The position numbers were made by a program, and so were the translations under genes. The notes beneath the pieces were generated by a model. The model was given only the letters and a program-made list of their open reading frames with translations. It was not told where the DNA came from and did not search any database. From JAOAGA01 sp964540515 (GTDB taxonomy: Bacteria; CALINM01), in NCBI GenBank assembly GCA_964540515.1, contig CAZIMS010000008.1, positions 62,001-126,000 of the forward strand: a DNA stretch of 64,000 bases, written 5' to 3'. Position 1 is the first letter of the stretch. Each line of letters begins with the position of its first letter. Of this stretch, positions 32,880 to 41,235 are shown piece by piece.

Positions 32880-32907
32880 TTGACAAATCTATAATTCATG
32901 CTATTTT
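32880..32907 (+). promoter_or_regulatory. predicted promoter of the HAO-type cytochrome gene
   Basis: TTGACA (32880-32885), 16 bases, TATTTT (32902-32907). A perfect TATAAT also occurs at 32890-32895 but has no good -35 box. Both lie 80 to 110 bases downstream of the insertion element's terminus. A strong AAAGGAGGG precedes the ATG at 32941. Confidence 0.45.
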
Positions 32908-32940
32908 TTTATTAAAAAAAGATTTCAAAGGAGGGTTTTC

Positions 32941-34428
32941 ATGAATAAGTTTTTCGTTTTTTTGTTTTTTTTCTTATTGGTTAATCTCTCCTATGGGCAG
33001 GATATTGAGCTACCAAAGAACACGAGTGCCCAAACTAAGCAGTGTATTGGTTGTCACAAGCAGTACACACCAGGAATTGTATATGACTGGTTAAGGAGCA
33101 GACATTCTAAATATTCACCAGATGAAGGGATGAAACGAAGTGAGCTGGAGAAGAGGATTAGTGCAAAGTCTGTTGCAGATAATCTTAAATCAGTTGTAGT
33201 TGGCTGTTTTGAGTGTCATGGACTAAATACTGATAAGCACCAAGATAGTTTTAGTCATTTTGGTAATAAAATCAATGTTGTAGTCTCACCTAATGATTGT
33301 GCTGTTTGTCATCCTGAGGAGGTTAAGCAATACAAAGGGACAAAGAAGTATCATGCCTATGGTAATTTAATGAATAATCCCGTTTATCATGCCCTTGCCG
33401 TAACTTCTACAGGACTTGTTACTTATGAGAACGGTAAATTACTACAAAAATCGCCTTCAGACAAGACGCTTAATGAAACTTGTCTTGGTTGTCATGGCAC
33501 GGAGGTGAAGGTAAAAGGGATGAAAAAGATAAAATCTTCTATGGGAGATTTAGAGATTTCTGTGCCTGATCTTACAAACTGGCCTAATCAGGGTGTTGGA
33601 AGGATAAATCCTGATGATTCTTTGGGTGCCTGCTCATCTTGTCATCCAAGACATGAGTTTTCTATTGAGATGGCAAGGAAGCCCTATACCTGTGCTCAGT
33701 GTCATTTGGAGCCAGATGTGCCAGCTTACAACGTCTATAAAGAAAGTAAGCACGGCAATATATATGAATCTATCGGAGAAAATAAATGGAATTTTGAGGC
33801 CGTACCATGGAAGATAGGTAAAGATTTTAATGCCCCTACCTGTGCAACCTGTCATAATAGCCTCGTTGTTAGACCTGATGGTAAAGTTATAGCTGAAAGA
33901 ACCCATGATTTCTCGGAACGTCTATGGGTAAGAATTTTTGGATTAATATATACCCATCCACAACCAAAGTCTGGTGACACAACAATTATTAAGAACGCAG
34001 ATGGGTTACCGTTACCTGTTACTTTTACCGGTAAGTTAGCTGAAGAGTATCTTATATCTAAGTCAGAGGCAGAAAAAAGAATGAAGAAAATGAAAAATGT
34101 CTGTTCTAGTTGTCACAATACTGATTGGATTGATGGACATTTTTCTAAAATGGACAACACGATTAAAGAGACCGATGAGATGACAAAAGCTGCAACGCTA
34201 CTTCTTGTTGATGCTTGGAATAAGGGATTGGCTGATAATAAAAACCCCTTTGATGAGCCGATAGAGAGAAAATGGGTACAACAATGGTTATTTTACGGAA
34301 ACTCCACAAGGTACTCATCTGCTATGAGTGGAGCTCCTGATTATGCAACTTTTAAATATGGTTGGTGGGAGCTAACTAAAAATTTACAAGAGATGAAGTC
34401 TTATTTTGGTGAAAAAAAAGAAAAATAA
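32941..34428 (+). CDS. octaheme cytochrome c of the hydroxylamine oxidoreductase (HAO) family
   Basis: 495 residues with a signal peptide (about 1-19) and eight heme motifs: CIGCH 35-39, CFECH 89-93, CAVCH 120-124, CLGCH 181-185, CSSCH 231-235, CAQCH 251-255, CATCH 301-305 and CSSCH 388-392. All are CxxCH, the HAO pattern and unlike the CxxCK enzyme at 20960. In ammonifying bacteria relatives (epsilon-HAO) probably reduce nitrite or hydroxylamine, whereas in nitrifiers they oxidise hydroxylamine using a tyrosine crosslink. Y458 in TRYSSAMSG is a candidate for that position but I cannot align it reliably. Direction of catalysis is open. Confidence 0.9.
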   Translation: MNKFFVFLFFFLLVNLSYGQDIELPKNTSAQTKQCIGCHKQYTPGIVYDWLRSRHSKYSPDEGMKRSELEKRISAKSVADNLKSVVVGCFECHGLNTDKHQDSFSHFGNKINVVVSPNDCAVCHPEEVKQYKGTKKYHAYGNLMNNPVYHALAVTSTGLVTYENGKLLQKSPSDKTLNETCLGCHGTEVKVKGMKKIKSSMGDLEISVPDLTNWPNQGVGRINPDDSLGACSSCHPRHEFSIEMARKPYTCAQCHLEPDVPAYNVYKESKHGNIYESIGENKWNFEAVPWKIGKDFNAPTCATCHNSLVVRPDGKVIAERTHDFSERLWVRIFGLIYTHPQPKSGDTTIIKNADGLPLPVTFTGKLAEEYLISKSEAEKRMKKMKNVCSSCHNTDWIDGHFSKMDNTIKETDEMTKAATLLLVDAWNKGLADNKNPFDEPIERKWVQQWLFYGNSTRYSSAMSGAPDYATFKYGWWELTKNLQEMKSYFGEKKEK

Positions 34429-34447
34429 ATAAAAGGAGGGGATTTTT

Positions 34448-34774
34448 ATGCTAAAGATTTTTGCTCAGCTTATATTTGTTTTTAGTTTGGTTTCTTTGTC
34501 TTTTGCTGATGATATTGCAAAGGGAAAGGCTCTTTACAACGATCCTAAGTTGGGCGGTTCTACAAAGGGCAAGTCCTGTGCAAGTTGCCATCCAGAAAGT
34601 GCTGCTGTAAAATGGCTCAATAAGAAAGAGTTTTCAATAATGGGTACTAAAGGTAAGTCTCTGGAAGAGGCAATTAATATTTGTATTGAGAAGGCTATGG
34701 GCGGTAAGCCACTGGATGTAAAAGGAAATGATATGAAAGCTATTATGGCCTACATTAAATCTCTTAAAAAATAA
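34448..34774 (+). CDS. small monoheme cytochrome c, probable partner of the HAO-type protein
   Basis: 108 residues with a signal peptide (about 1-20, SLSFA cleavage region) and one heme site, CASCH. Class I cytochrome features: GKALYNDPKLGGS before the heme, a C-terminal helix MKAIMAYIKSLKK, and a methionine in FSIMGTKG or AMGGKPL as likely sixth ligand. 19 bases after the octaheme gene with AAAAGGAGGGG, so the two should be co-expressed and may exchange electrons. Confidence 0.9.
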   Translation: MLKIFAQLIFVFSLVSLSFADDIAKGKALYNDPKLGGSTKGKSCASCHPESAAVKWLNKKEFSIMGTKGKSLEEAINICIEKAMGGKPLDVKGNDMKAIMAYIKSLKK

Positions 34775-34783
34775 TAATTTTCT

Positions 34784-34819
34784 ACACTTACAAGGCCCCT
34801 TGCCTTGTAAGTGTATTTT
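34784..34819 (+). terminator. Rho-independent terminator after the cytochrome pair
   Basis: A 13 bp perfect stem, ACACTTACAAGGC (34784-34796) with GCCTTGTAAGTGT (34802-34814), loop CCCTT, followed by ATTTTT. It ends the HAO-type cytochrome unit. Confidence 0.93.
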
Positions 34820-34890
34820 TCTATCTCAAATCGTTATTTAGCAACAAAATCGATAAAAAATCATATTTTCTGTAAGTCTTATTTTATTTC

Positions 34891-34920
34891 TTGTAAATTC
34901 TAAGGAATTAACTATATAAT
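34891..34920 (+). promoter_or_regulatory. predicted promoter of aroA, probably giving a leaderless transcript
   Basis: TTGTAA (34891-34896), 18 bases, perfect TATAAT (34915-34920). The aroA ATG is at 34929, so transcription would begin within about three bases of the start codon. No ribosome site is visible before that ATG. Confidence 0.6.
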
Positions 34921-34928
34921 TTTTGACT

Positions 34929-36212
34929 ATGATATTTAAGGGAGTGAAGAGTTTGGAAGGGGAGCTTGTTTTCCCCGGAGATAAATCTATTACCCATCGT
35001 TCAATTATGTTTTCTGCCCTTTCTGATGGTAGATGTGAGATAAATAATCTTGGGTTGGGAAGAGATAATTTATCGACTATTAAAATTTTTAGAGATTTAG
35101 GGATAGAGATTAGGCGGTTTCAAAATAAGGCCATTGTTTATGGAAAGGGCTTTAATGGTTTAAAGGAGCCACTTAGTGTTTTAGATGCAGAAAATTCAGG
35201 AACAACTATAAGAATTTTATCAGGTATCTTATCGGCACAGCCCTTTTTTTCTGTCATTACAGGCGATAAATATCTTGTCAAAAGGCCTATGAAGAGGATA
35301 ATTGAACCTCTATCTCTAATGGGAGCAGAGATAAGTGGCAGAGCTAATGATAACTACCCGCCTTTAGCTATTAAGGGTAATAATAAACTTAGGGCTATAA
35401 ATTATAATCTCTCAGTAGCAAGTGCACAGGTAAAATCGGCAATACTTATGGCTGGTATGTTTGCTGATGGGACAACTACTATCTCAGAGCCCTCAAGATC
35501 GAGAGATCATACAGAAAGATTAATGAGTTATTTAGGATTACCTATAAAAGTTAAGGAAAACAATGTATCAATTTCAAGGGTTAATAATATTCCAGCTTTT
35601 GATGTAGTTATACCGGGTGATATCTCATCGGCGGCTTTTTTTATGGTGGCAGGTGTTTTAATTAAAGGTTCTAAATTGATTCTGAAAGATATTGGTATCA
35701 ACCCTACAAGGACTGGGATAATAGATGTATTAAAAAGCATGGGGGCTAATATATCTATTCATAATGAGAGGACTATGAATGGTGAGCCTGTAGGAGATAT
35801 ACTTGTTGAAGGAACTGGTTATTTAAAAGGTATTGAGATAAAAGGAGAGATAATACCAAGACTTATAGATGAGATTCCAGTAATTGCTGTAGCAGCTTCT
35901 TTTGCTGAAGGAGTAACAAGGATAGATGATGCAGAAGAACTAAGAGTGAAAGAGAGTGATAGGATCAAGGCTATGGTAACGGAACTTAAAAAACTGGGCG
36001 TTGATATAGAAGAGTTACCAAAAGGAATGGTAATAAAGGGTGGCGTTAATTATAGATGTGGAAAGATTAATACTTATGGTGATCACAGGGTAGCTATGTC
36101 TATGATTATTTTCGGGCTTATCTCAAAAGAAGGTATTATGAGTGATGATATGAACTCTATCGAGGTTTCTTTTCCTGACTTTATAAAGAAACTTAAAGAG
36201 GTAATAAAGTGA
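34929..36212 (+). CDS. aroA: 3-phosphoshikimate 1-carboxyvinyltransferase (EPSP synthase)
   Basis: Adds enolpyruvate from PEP to shikimate 3-phosphate on the way to chorismate. About 427 residues, the normal size. Motifs: FPGDKSITHRSIMFSAL, LDAENSGTTIRILSGIL, VASAQVKSAILMAGMFA, EPSRSRDHTERLM and RVKESDRI-like LRVKESDRIKAM, GDHRVAMSM. A TTG at 34923 is in frame, but ATG 34929 gives the usual beginning. First gene of a long housekeeping operon; overlaps cmk by four bases. Confidence 0.95.
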   Translation: MIFKGVKSLEGELVFPGDKSITHRSIMFSALSDGRCEINNLGLGRDNLSTIKIFRDLGIEIRRFQNKAIVYGKGFNGLKEPLSVLDAENSGTTIRILSGILSAQPFFSVITGDKYLVKRPMKRIIEPLSLMGAEISGRANDNYPPLAIKGNNKLRAINYNLSVASAQVKSAILMAGMFADGTTTISEPSRSRDHTERLMSYLGLPIKVKENNVSISRVNNIPAFDVVIPGDISSAAFFMVAGVLIKGSKLILKDIGINPTRTGIIDVLKSMGANISIHNERTMNGEPVGDILVEGTGYLKGIEIKGEIIPRLIDEIPVIAVAASFAEGVTRIDDAEELRVKESDRIKAMVTELKKLGVDIEELPKGMVIKGGVNYRCGKINTYGDHRVAMSMIIFGLISKEGIMSDDMNSIEVSFPDFIKKLKEVIK

Positions 36213-36886
36213 TAGAGGTAGTAACCATAGATGGACCTTCAGGCTCAGGTAAGAGCACAGCATCTAAGCTTGTCGCTAAAAAGTTGGGTTATAGTTATTT
36301 AGATACAGGGGCTATGTATAGAGCTTTTGCTCTGTTAGTCTTAGAAAAGGGTTTTGAAAAAAATAAGTCTAAATATGTTAAGTTGCTAAAAGACTTTGAT
36401 GTAGACTTTAAGATTAAAAATAACAATCAAAGAGTCTTTTGCGAAGGTAGAGATGTTACTGAGGCTATAAGAATGCCAGATGTGTCTATGTGGGCGTCCA
36501 CCTTGTCTAAGGAAAAAGAGGTCCGTGATAGAATGTTTGTCTTGCAGAGGAAGCTTGGTGAGAATGGTAAAGTTGTAGCAGAGGGTAGAGATATGGGTAC
36601 GGTTGTATTTAAAGATGCCTATGCTAAGTTTTTCTTAAGTGCTTCTGTAGAGATAAGGGCTGAGAGAAGGTGGAGAGAGCTAAAGGAAAAAGGGCTTAAT
36701 CAGTCTTTACATGATGTAATAGCAGATATTATAAAAAGGGATGAGCAAGATAGTAGTAGAGATATAGCTCCACTCAAACCTGCAGAGGATGCATTGATAA
36801 TAGATACATCAGCTTTGACAATCGATGAAGTTGTAACAAAGATTTGTGGTGTAGCTACAGAAAAGCTCAAACTATGGAAATTGTAA
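36209..36886 (+). CDS. cmk: cytidylate kinase
   Basis: Phosphorylates CMP and dCMP. 225 residues with P loop IDGPSGSGKSTASK, GYSYLDTGAMYRA, GRDVTEAIR and GRDMGTVVFKDA. The lid region RRWRELKEKG and DEQDSSRDIAPLKPA are also typical. Starts at GTG 36209 inside the aroA end and overlaps ispH by 13 bases. Confidence 0.95.
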   Translation: MIEVVTIDGPSGSGKSTASKLVAKKLGYSYLDTGAMYRAFALLVLEKGFEKNKSKYVKLLKDFDVDFKIKNNNQRVFCEGRDVTEAIRMPDVSMWASTLSKEKEVRDRMFVLQRKLGENGKVVAEGRDMGTVVFKDAYAKFFLSASVEIRAERRWRELKEKGLNQSLHDVIADIIKRDEQDSSRDIAPLKPAEDALIIDTSALTIDEVVTKICGVATEKLKLWKL

Positions 36887-37737
36887 TCGCTAAATCAGCG
36901 GGATTTTGTTACGGTGTAAAAAGAGCCATTAAGATGGCAAGAGAAACGCTAAAAAGCTCTAATGTTAGGTGTTTTTCTTTGGGACCAATAATTCATAATC
37001 CTTTAGTTGTAAAAGACCTCGAAGAAGAAGGTTTAAAGGTTATAGAAAATATAGGTGATATAAGTGATGGTATCTTAGTAATAAGGTCTCATGGGATATC
37101 TAAAGAAGAGAATGAATATCTTATAAGTCATCCTAACATTTCGGTTGTCGATACAACCTGTCCTTTTGTAACAAAATCTAAAAAATATTTAGAAAGACTT
37201 ATTAAAAATGGCTATACGATTTTTTTCCTTGGAGATAAGGACCACCCGGAGGTTAGAGGGTTGCTAAGTTACATTGGCAACAAAGCTATAGTTTTTAAAG
37301 ATCCAGAGGAGATACAGATTAAAAAATATAAAAAGGTTGGTCTAATATCTCAAACAACACAAAAGATTGAGCTTTTAAAAAAGGCCGCTGATAAATTGCT
37401 GTCAAATACGGAAGAGCTAAGAATATTCAATACAATTTGCAAGACAACCTCAATAAGACAGAGAGAAGCCATGGAACTTGCTAAAAAGGTTGATCTTATG
37501 TTAATACTAGGCGGAAAGAATAGTGCTAATACAAAGAAATTATTCGAAGTCTGCAAGTCAAAGCTTGATAGGAGTTATCATATAGAGACATTAAAGGATA
37601 TTGATAAAAATTGGTTTTCTGGTGTAAAAAAGATTGGTATAACAGCTGGTGCGTCAACACCAAAAGAGCATATTACGGAAGTTGTAAAATTTTTAACTGA
37701 TATATTTGGGGAGGAAAATAATGGAAGAAAAGTTTGA
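36874..37737 (+). CDS. ispH: 4-hydroxy-3-methylbut-2-enyl diphosphate reductase
   Basis: Last step of the MEP isoprenoid pathway, a [4Fe-4S] enzyme. About 287 residues. The three cluster cysteines are in AKSAGFCYGVKRA, DTTCPFVTKSKK and FNTICKTTSIRQ. HGISKEE, the catalytic region around DKDHPEVRGL and ITAGASTPKE near the end fit the family. An upstream in-frame ATG at 36844 lies inside cmk; ATG 36874 gives the standard N terminus. Overlaps rpsA by 17 bases. Confidence 0.95.
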   Translation: MEIVIAKSAGFCYGVKRAIKMARETLKSSNVRCFSLGPIIHNPLVVKDLEEEGLKVIENIGDISDGILVIRSHGISKEENEYLISHPNISVVDTTCPFVTKSKKYLERLIKNGYTIFFLGDKDHPEVRGLLSYIGNKAIVFKDPEEIQIKKYKKVGLISQTTQKIELLKKAADKLLSNTEELRIFNTICKTTSIRQREAMELAKKVDLMLILGGKNSANTKKLFEVCKSKLDRSYHIETLKDIDKNWFSGVKKIGITAGASTPKEHITEVVKFLTDIFGEENNGRKV

Positions 37738-39307
37738 GGAGTTACTTAAAGAAAGTCTTATCGAAAGAAAAGAAGGGGTTGTTAAGGCTACGATTGTAAA
37801 AAAGTTTAGCGATGGAGTGATGATTAATCTCGGTTTTAAGAGCGATAAGTTCTTGCCAAAGACTGAGTTTTTAGATAGTGAATGGGACAAACTGAATGTT
37901 AATGATGAGATAGAGATTTTAGTTAATGGTAGTGATGTTTCTTATAAAGAGGCAAGAAAAAAGATTGCCTTTGAGGAGATAAAATCTGCCTATGAATCAA
38001 AAGAATATCTTGAAATTGTTATTAAATCAGAGACTAAAGGTGGTTATATAGCTGATTATAAAGGATTTCAAATTTTTGTGCCTGGTTCTCAAACAAGGGG
38101 TAAAAGGGATATTAAAACAGGGGATGTCTATAGGGCTTTTGTCAAGAAGATAGAAGATAGAGGTAGCAATATAGTCTGTTCCATAAGTGATTATGAGAAC
38201 TATTTAAAAAATCAAGCTTTAGAAAAATTTTTTGATACCTATAACTTAGGTGATATAGTTGATGGAGAGGTTAAGAATATAATTGATAAAGGCGTTTTTG
38301 TAAGTTTTGGTTCTGTTGAGGGTTTTATCCCCTTTTCAGAGATAACCCACAAAAGGATTAAGACACCAGGTGAGTTTTTTAGAACTAACCAGAAGGTTAA
38401 GGCAAAGATAATCAGAATAGAAAAGGAAAACAAGAGAATAGTATTAAGTGCAAAAGCTTTAGAAAGGGAGCCCTTTGAAGTTTTCATATCTAAATATAAT
38501 GAAGGTGATAGGGTTGAGGGTATTGTAAGAAACATTATAGATAAGGGGGTTTTTGTTGAAGTTTTAGATGGCTTGGATGGTTTTCTTCCCCTTTCTGAGA
38601 TATCTTGGACAGAAAGAGTAAAAAAACTTGATAAATATTTTAAGATTGGTGATAAAATATCTGTATTAATTAAAAGTATAGACAAAAAGAACAAGAAGCT
38701 CTCTCTAAGTTTTAAAGATCTGATCAACAACCCCTGGGAGGAGTTTAAAGAGAAAAACCCAGAGGGTACAGTAATTACCGTTGTTTTAAAAGATATAGTT
38801 GATAAGGGGTTGGTGGTTAATACTGAGAGCGGGATAGAGGCTTTTATACCCAATGAAAATATAGGTTATGGTAGAGTTTCTGAAGAAAAGAAAAACTACA
38901 AAAGAGGTGACAAAATTGAGGCAAAAGTTACAGATATAGATGTTTCTCGAAGAAGAATTATTTTGTCAATTAAAGACCTTCTTGATGACCCCTTCAATAT
39001 TGCTTTAGCTAATATTAAGGTTGGTAATGAGGTAAAGGCAAAAATTATTGGTCTTACAGAAAATGTAGTATTTTTTGAGCTAATGCCTAAGGTGGAAGGG
39101 ATAGTAAAAAGGAGAGAGTTTAAGAAAGATGAGGAGTTAAAAATTGGTGCCGAGCACTCAGTTCTTGTTATTGGTGTAGATGAGCAGAAAAGAAAGTTTA
39201 TTTTAAGTATAGAAGAGCTTAAAAGGGCAAATGAAAAGAAAGAATTAGAAGAACATAAACAAAAAAATAAGATAAATGTTACTTTGGGAGACTTCTTTAA
39301 AAAATGA
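37721..39307 (+). CDS. rpsA: 30S ribosomal protein S1
   Basis: 528 residues built from repeated S1 (OB-fold) RNA-binding domains, about six, each with a GDIVDGEVKNIIDKGVFVSF-like strand set (clear copies near 28-100, 185-260, 268-345, 355-430 and 440-515). It helps mRNA binding on the 30S subunit. GGGGAGG at 37708-37714 sets the ATG at 37721. The order cmk-ispH-rpsA is also found in many Firmicutes and other bacteria, in some of which IspH and S1 are one fused protein. Confidence 0.93.
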   Translation: MEEKFEELLKESLIERKEGVVKATIVKKFSDGVMINLGFKSDKFLPKTEFLDSEWDKLNVNDEIEILVNGSDVSYKEARKKIAFEEIKSAYESKEYLEIVIKSETKGGYIADYKGFQIFVPGSQTRGKRDIKTGDVYRAFVKKIEDRGSNIVCSISDYENYLKNQALEKFFDTYNLGDIVDGEVKNIIDKGVFVSFGSVEGFIPFSEITHKRIKTPGEFFRTNQKVKAKIIRIEKENKRIVLSAKALEREPFEVFISKYNEGDRVEGIVRNIIDKGVFVEVLDGLDGFLPLSEISWTERVKKLDKYFKIGDKISVLIKSIDKKNKKLSLSFKDLINNPWEEFKEKNPEGTVITVVLKDIVDKGLVVNTESGIEAFIPNENIGYGRVSEEKKNYKRGDKIEAKVTDIDVSRRRIILSIKDLLDDPFNIALANIKVGNEVKAKIIGLTENVVFFELMPKVEGIVKRREFKKDEELKIGAEHSVLVIGVDEQKRKFILSIEELKRANEKKELEEHKQKNKINVTLGDFFKK

Positions 39308-40206
39308 AGAAGAAAAGAGTTATTATAGCTATCGGTATAATAATATTTCTACTAATAGTTGTATCTCTTATAGATAATTTCTTTGGAGGTGGCTATAGCA
39401 AATCAGTTGCCTCTGATAAGATAGCTATTGTAGAAATTATAGGTGTTATTAAATCTTCCGATGAGATAATAAGACAGTTGGCCGAGTTTGGTAAGGATAA
39501 GAAAGTTAAGGCAATAGTTCTAAGGATTGATTCACCCGGAGGTGCCGTTGGACCTTCTCAGGAAATCTATAGAGAGGTTATGAAGATTAGAAAGGAAAAA
39601 CCAGTAATAGCATCCATAGGTACCTTAGGTGCCTCAGGAGGCTATTATATAGCAGCCTCTGCTACAAAGATTGTTGCTAATGAAGGTTCTATTACAGGAA
39701 GTATTGGTGTGATTATTCAGTTTTTTAACTTCCAGCAGCTTTTAGGCAAGATAGGCGTAAAAGGAAATGTTATTAAAAGTGGTGAGTATAAAGACTCTGG
39801 GTCACCTCTTAGAGATATGACGAAAGAAGAGAAAGAACTAATACAAGGTGTTATCGACGATGTACATAATCAGTTTGTGGAAGCTATTGTAAGGGGTAGG
39901 GGGCTTAAAAAAGAAGATGTTCAAAAGATAGCTGATGGTAGAATTATAACAGGTAGGCTTGCTAAGGAGCTTAAGCTTGTTGATGAGCTTGGCAATTTTA
40001 ATGATGCCGTTGAGGTTGCAAGAAAAGTTGCTAATCTTGAAGGTGAACCAAAACTTGTATATCCAAAGAAGAAAAAAATGACTTTGCTCGAATTTTTAAA
40101 TAGCTTTTCTGAAGGCGAGACGGGTTCAAAACTATATCTGCTACTTTCTGAGATAAGAATTCCCTTTTATTTATCAGATGTAATTAATAATTTGATTAAT
40201 GAGTAA
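39304..40206 (+). CDS. sppA: signal peptide peptidase SppA, short 36K-type form
   Basis: 300 residues. One N-terminal membrane helix (about 5-22) anchors a Clp-fold serine peptidase. The Ser/Lys dyad can be placed at S111 (LGASGGYYIA) and K163 (SGEYKDSGSPLR), with IDSPGGAVGPSQEI forming the oxyanion region. Single-domain length as in SppA of many bacteria. Overlaps rpsA by four and the next gene by eight bases. Confidence 0.92.
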   Translation: MKKKRVIIAIGIIIFLLIVVSLIDNFFGGGYSKSVASDKIAIVEIIGVIKSSDEIIRQLAEFGKDKKVKAIVLRIDSPGGAVGPSQEIYREVMKIRKEKPVIASIGTLGASGGYYIAASATKIVANEGSITGSIGVIIQFFNFQQLLGKIGVKGNVIKSGEYKDSGSPLRDMTKEEKELIQGVIDDVHNQFVEAIVRGRGLKKEDVQKIADGRIITGRLAKELKLVDELGNFNDAVEVARKVANLEGEPKLVYPKKKKMTLLEFLNSFSEGETGSKLYLLLSEIRIPFYLSDVINNLINE

Positions 40207-40681
40207 AAAGATTATCATTGGTGTTGTTTCAGATACCCATTTAGACCGAGACACTGGTTCTTTTGCTGAGCTTGTGGAAAGATTTTTTAAAAGTTGTGAT
40301 CTTATTGTTCATTGTGGAGATATAACAAATGAAGAGATATTTTTACCTGTAAAAAAAGATATCATAGCTGTTAGGGGTAATATGGACTTGATGAGTAAAC
40401 TTCCCCTTAAGAGAGAGATAAATATACTAAATAAAAAAATTGGCATTATTCATGGTTTTGGCTCTCCCCATGGTATTAGGGAGAGGATAATCAAAGAGTT
40501 TGGTGAGATTGATTGTATATTATATGGTCATACCCATTATCCATTCTGTGGCTATGAAAAAGGGGTGCTCTTTTTTAATCCTGGATCAGCCTTTGATAAA
40601 AGATGGGCACCTAAGAGGACAGTGGGATATCTTACTGTTACTGAAGATGATCTGCACTGTAATATAGTTGAAGTTGAGTAA
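40199..40681 (+). CDS. metallophosphoesterase, YfcE/MJ0936-like phosphodiesterase
   Basis: 160 residues with calcineurin-type metal motifs: VVSDTHLD, VHCGDIT, VRGNMD, IIHGFGSP and GHTHYPF. Small single-domain members hydrolyse simple phosphodiesters in vitro; the natural substrate is unknown. Coupled to sppA by overlap. Confidence 0.9.
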   Translation: MSKKIIIGVVSDTHLDRDTGSFAELVERFFKSCDLIVHCGDITNEEIFLPVKKDIIAVRGNMDLMSKLPLKREINILNKKIGIIHGFGSPHGIRERIIKEFGEIDCILYGHTHYPFCGYEKGVLFFNPGSAFDKRWAPKRTVGYLTVTEDDLHCNIVEVE

Positions 40682-40700
40682 GCTTATACAGAGAGGAATT

Positions 40701-41201
40701 ATGGAACATATTTATGCTCCCTGGAGAAAAGATTTTATTGAAAAGAAAGAGAAGGAAGAGGGATGTATTTTTTGTAGAAGAAAGGATCTTAACGTCTCTT
40801 TAGAAAGCTTAGTTATTTACAAAGGGAGATTAAGTTTCATTCTACTTAATAAGTATCCATATAACAATGGCCATCTTATGGTCGCTCCTTATTCCCATGT
40901 GGGAGATTTTTTAGAGTTAAAGGATGATGAGCTTTTGGATTTGTCTCAAAATATAAGGTTAGCTGTGGCTATTATAAAAAAAGCTTATAATCCCCAGGGC
41001 TTTAATATAGGAATGAATATTGGGTCTATTGCAGGTGCTGGGGTTGCCGATCATCTTCATTGGCATATAGTTCCCAGATGGGGTGGTGATACAAACTTTA
41101 TGCCAGTAATAGGCGAGACAAAGGTTTTGCATGAGATACTGTCTGACACTTTCGATAGACTCATGCCAGTAGTAAGAGATTTGAATGTTTTTAAAAAATA
41201 A
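40701..41201 (+). CDS. HIT-family hydrolase/phosphorylase
   Basis: About 166 residues. HIT motif HLHWHIVPR (118-126), preceded by NNGHLMVAP and a CIFC pair (22-25) that may bind zinc. It resembles the bacterial AP4A phosphorylase/FHIT-like branch acting on dinucleoside polyphosphates. An in-frame start at 40668 lies in the previous gene; ATG 40701 has GAGAGGA at 40691-40697 and gives the common MEHIYAPWR beginning. Confidence 0.9.
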   Translation: MEHIYAPWRKDFIEKKEKEEGCIFCRRKDLNVSLESLVIYKGRLSFILLNKYPYNNGHLMVAPYSHVGDFLELKDDELLDLSQNIRLAVAIIKKAYNPQGFNIGMNIGSIAGAGVADHLHWHIVPRWGGDTNFMPVIGETKVLHEILSDTFDRLMPVVRDLNVFKK

Positions 41202-41235
41202 CTTCACTATATAATAAGATATAAAAGAGGAAGAG

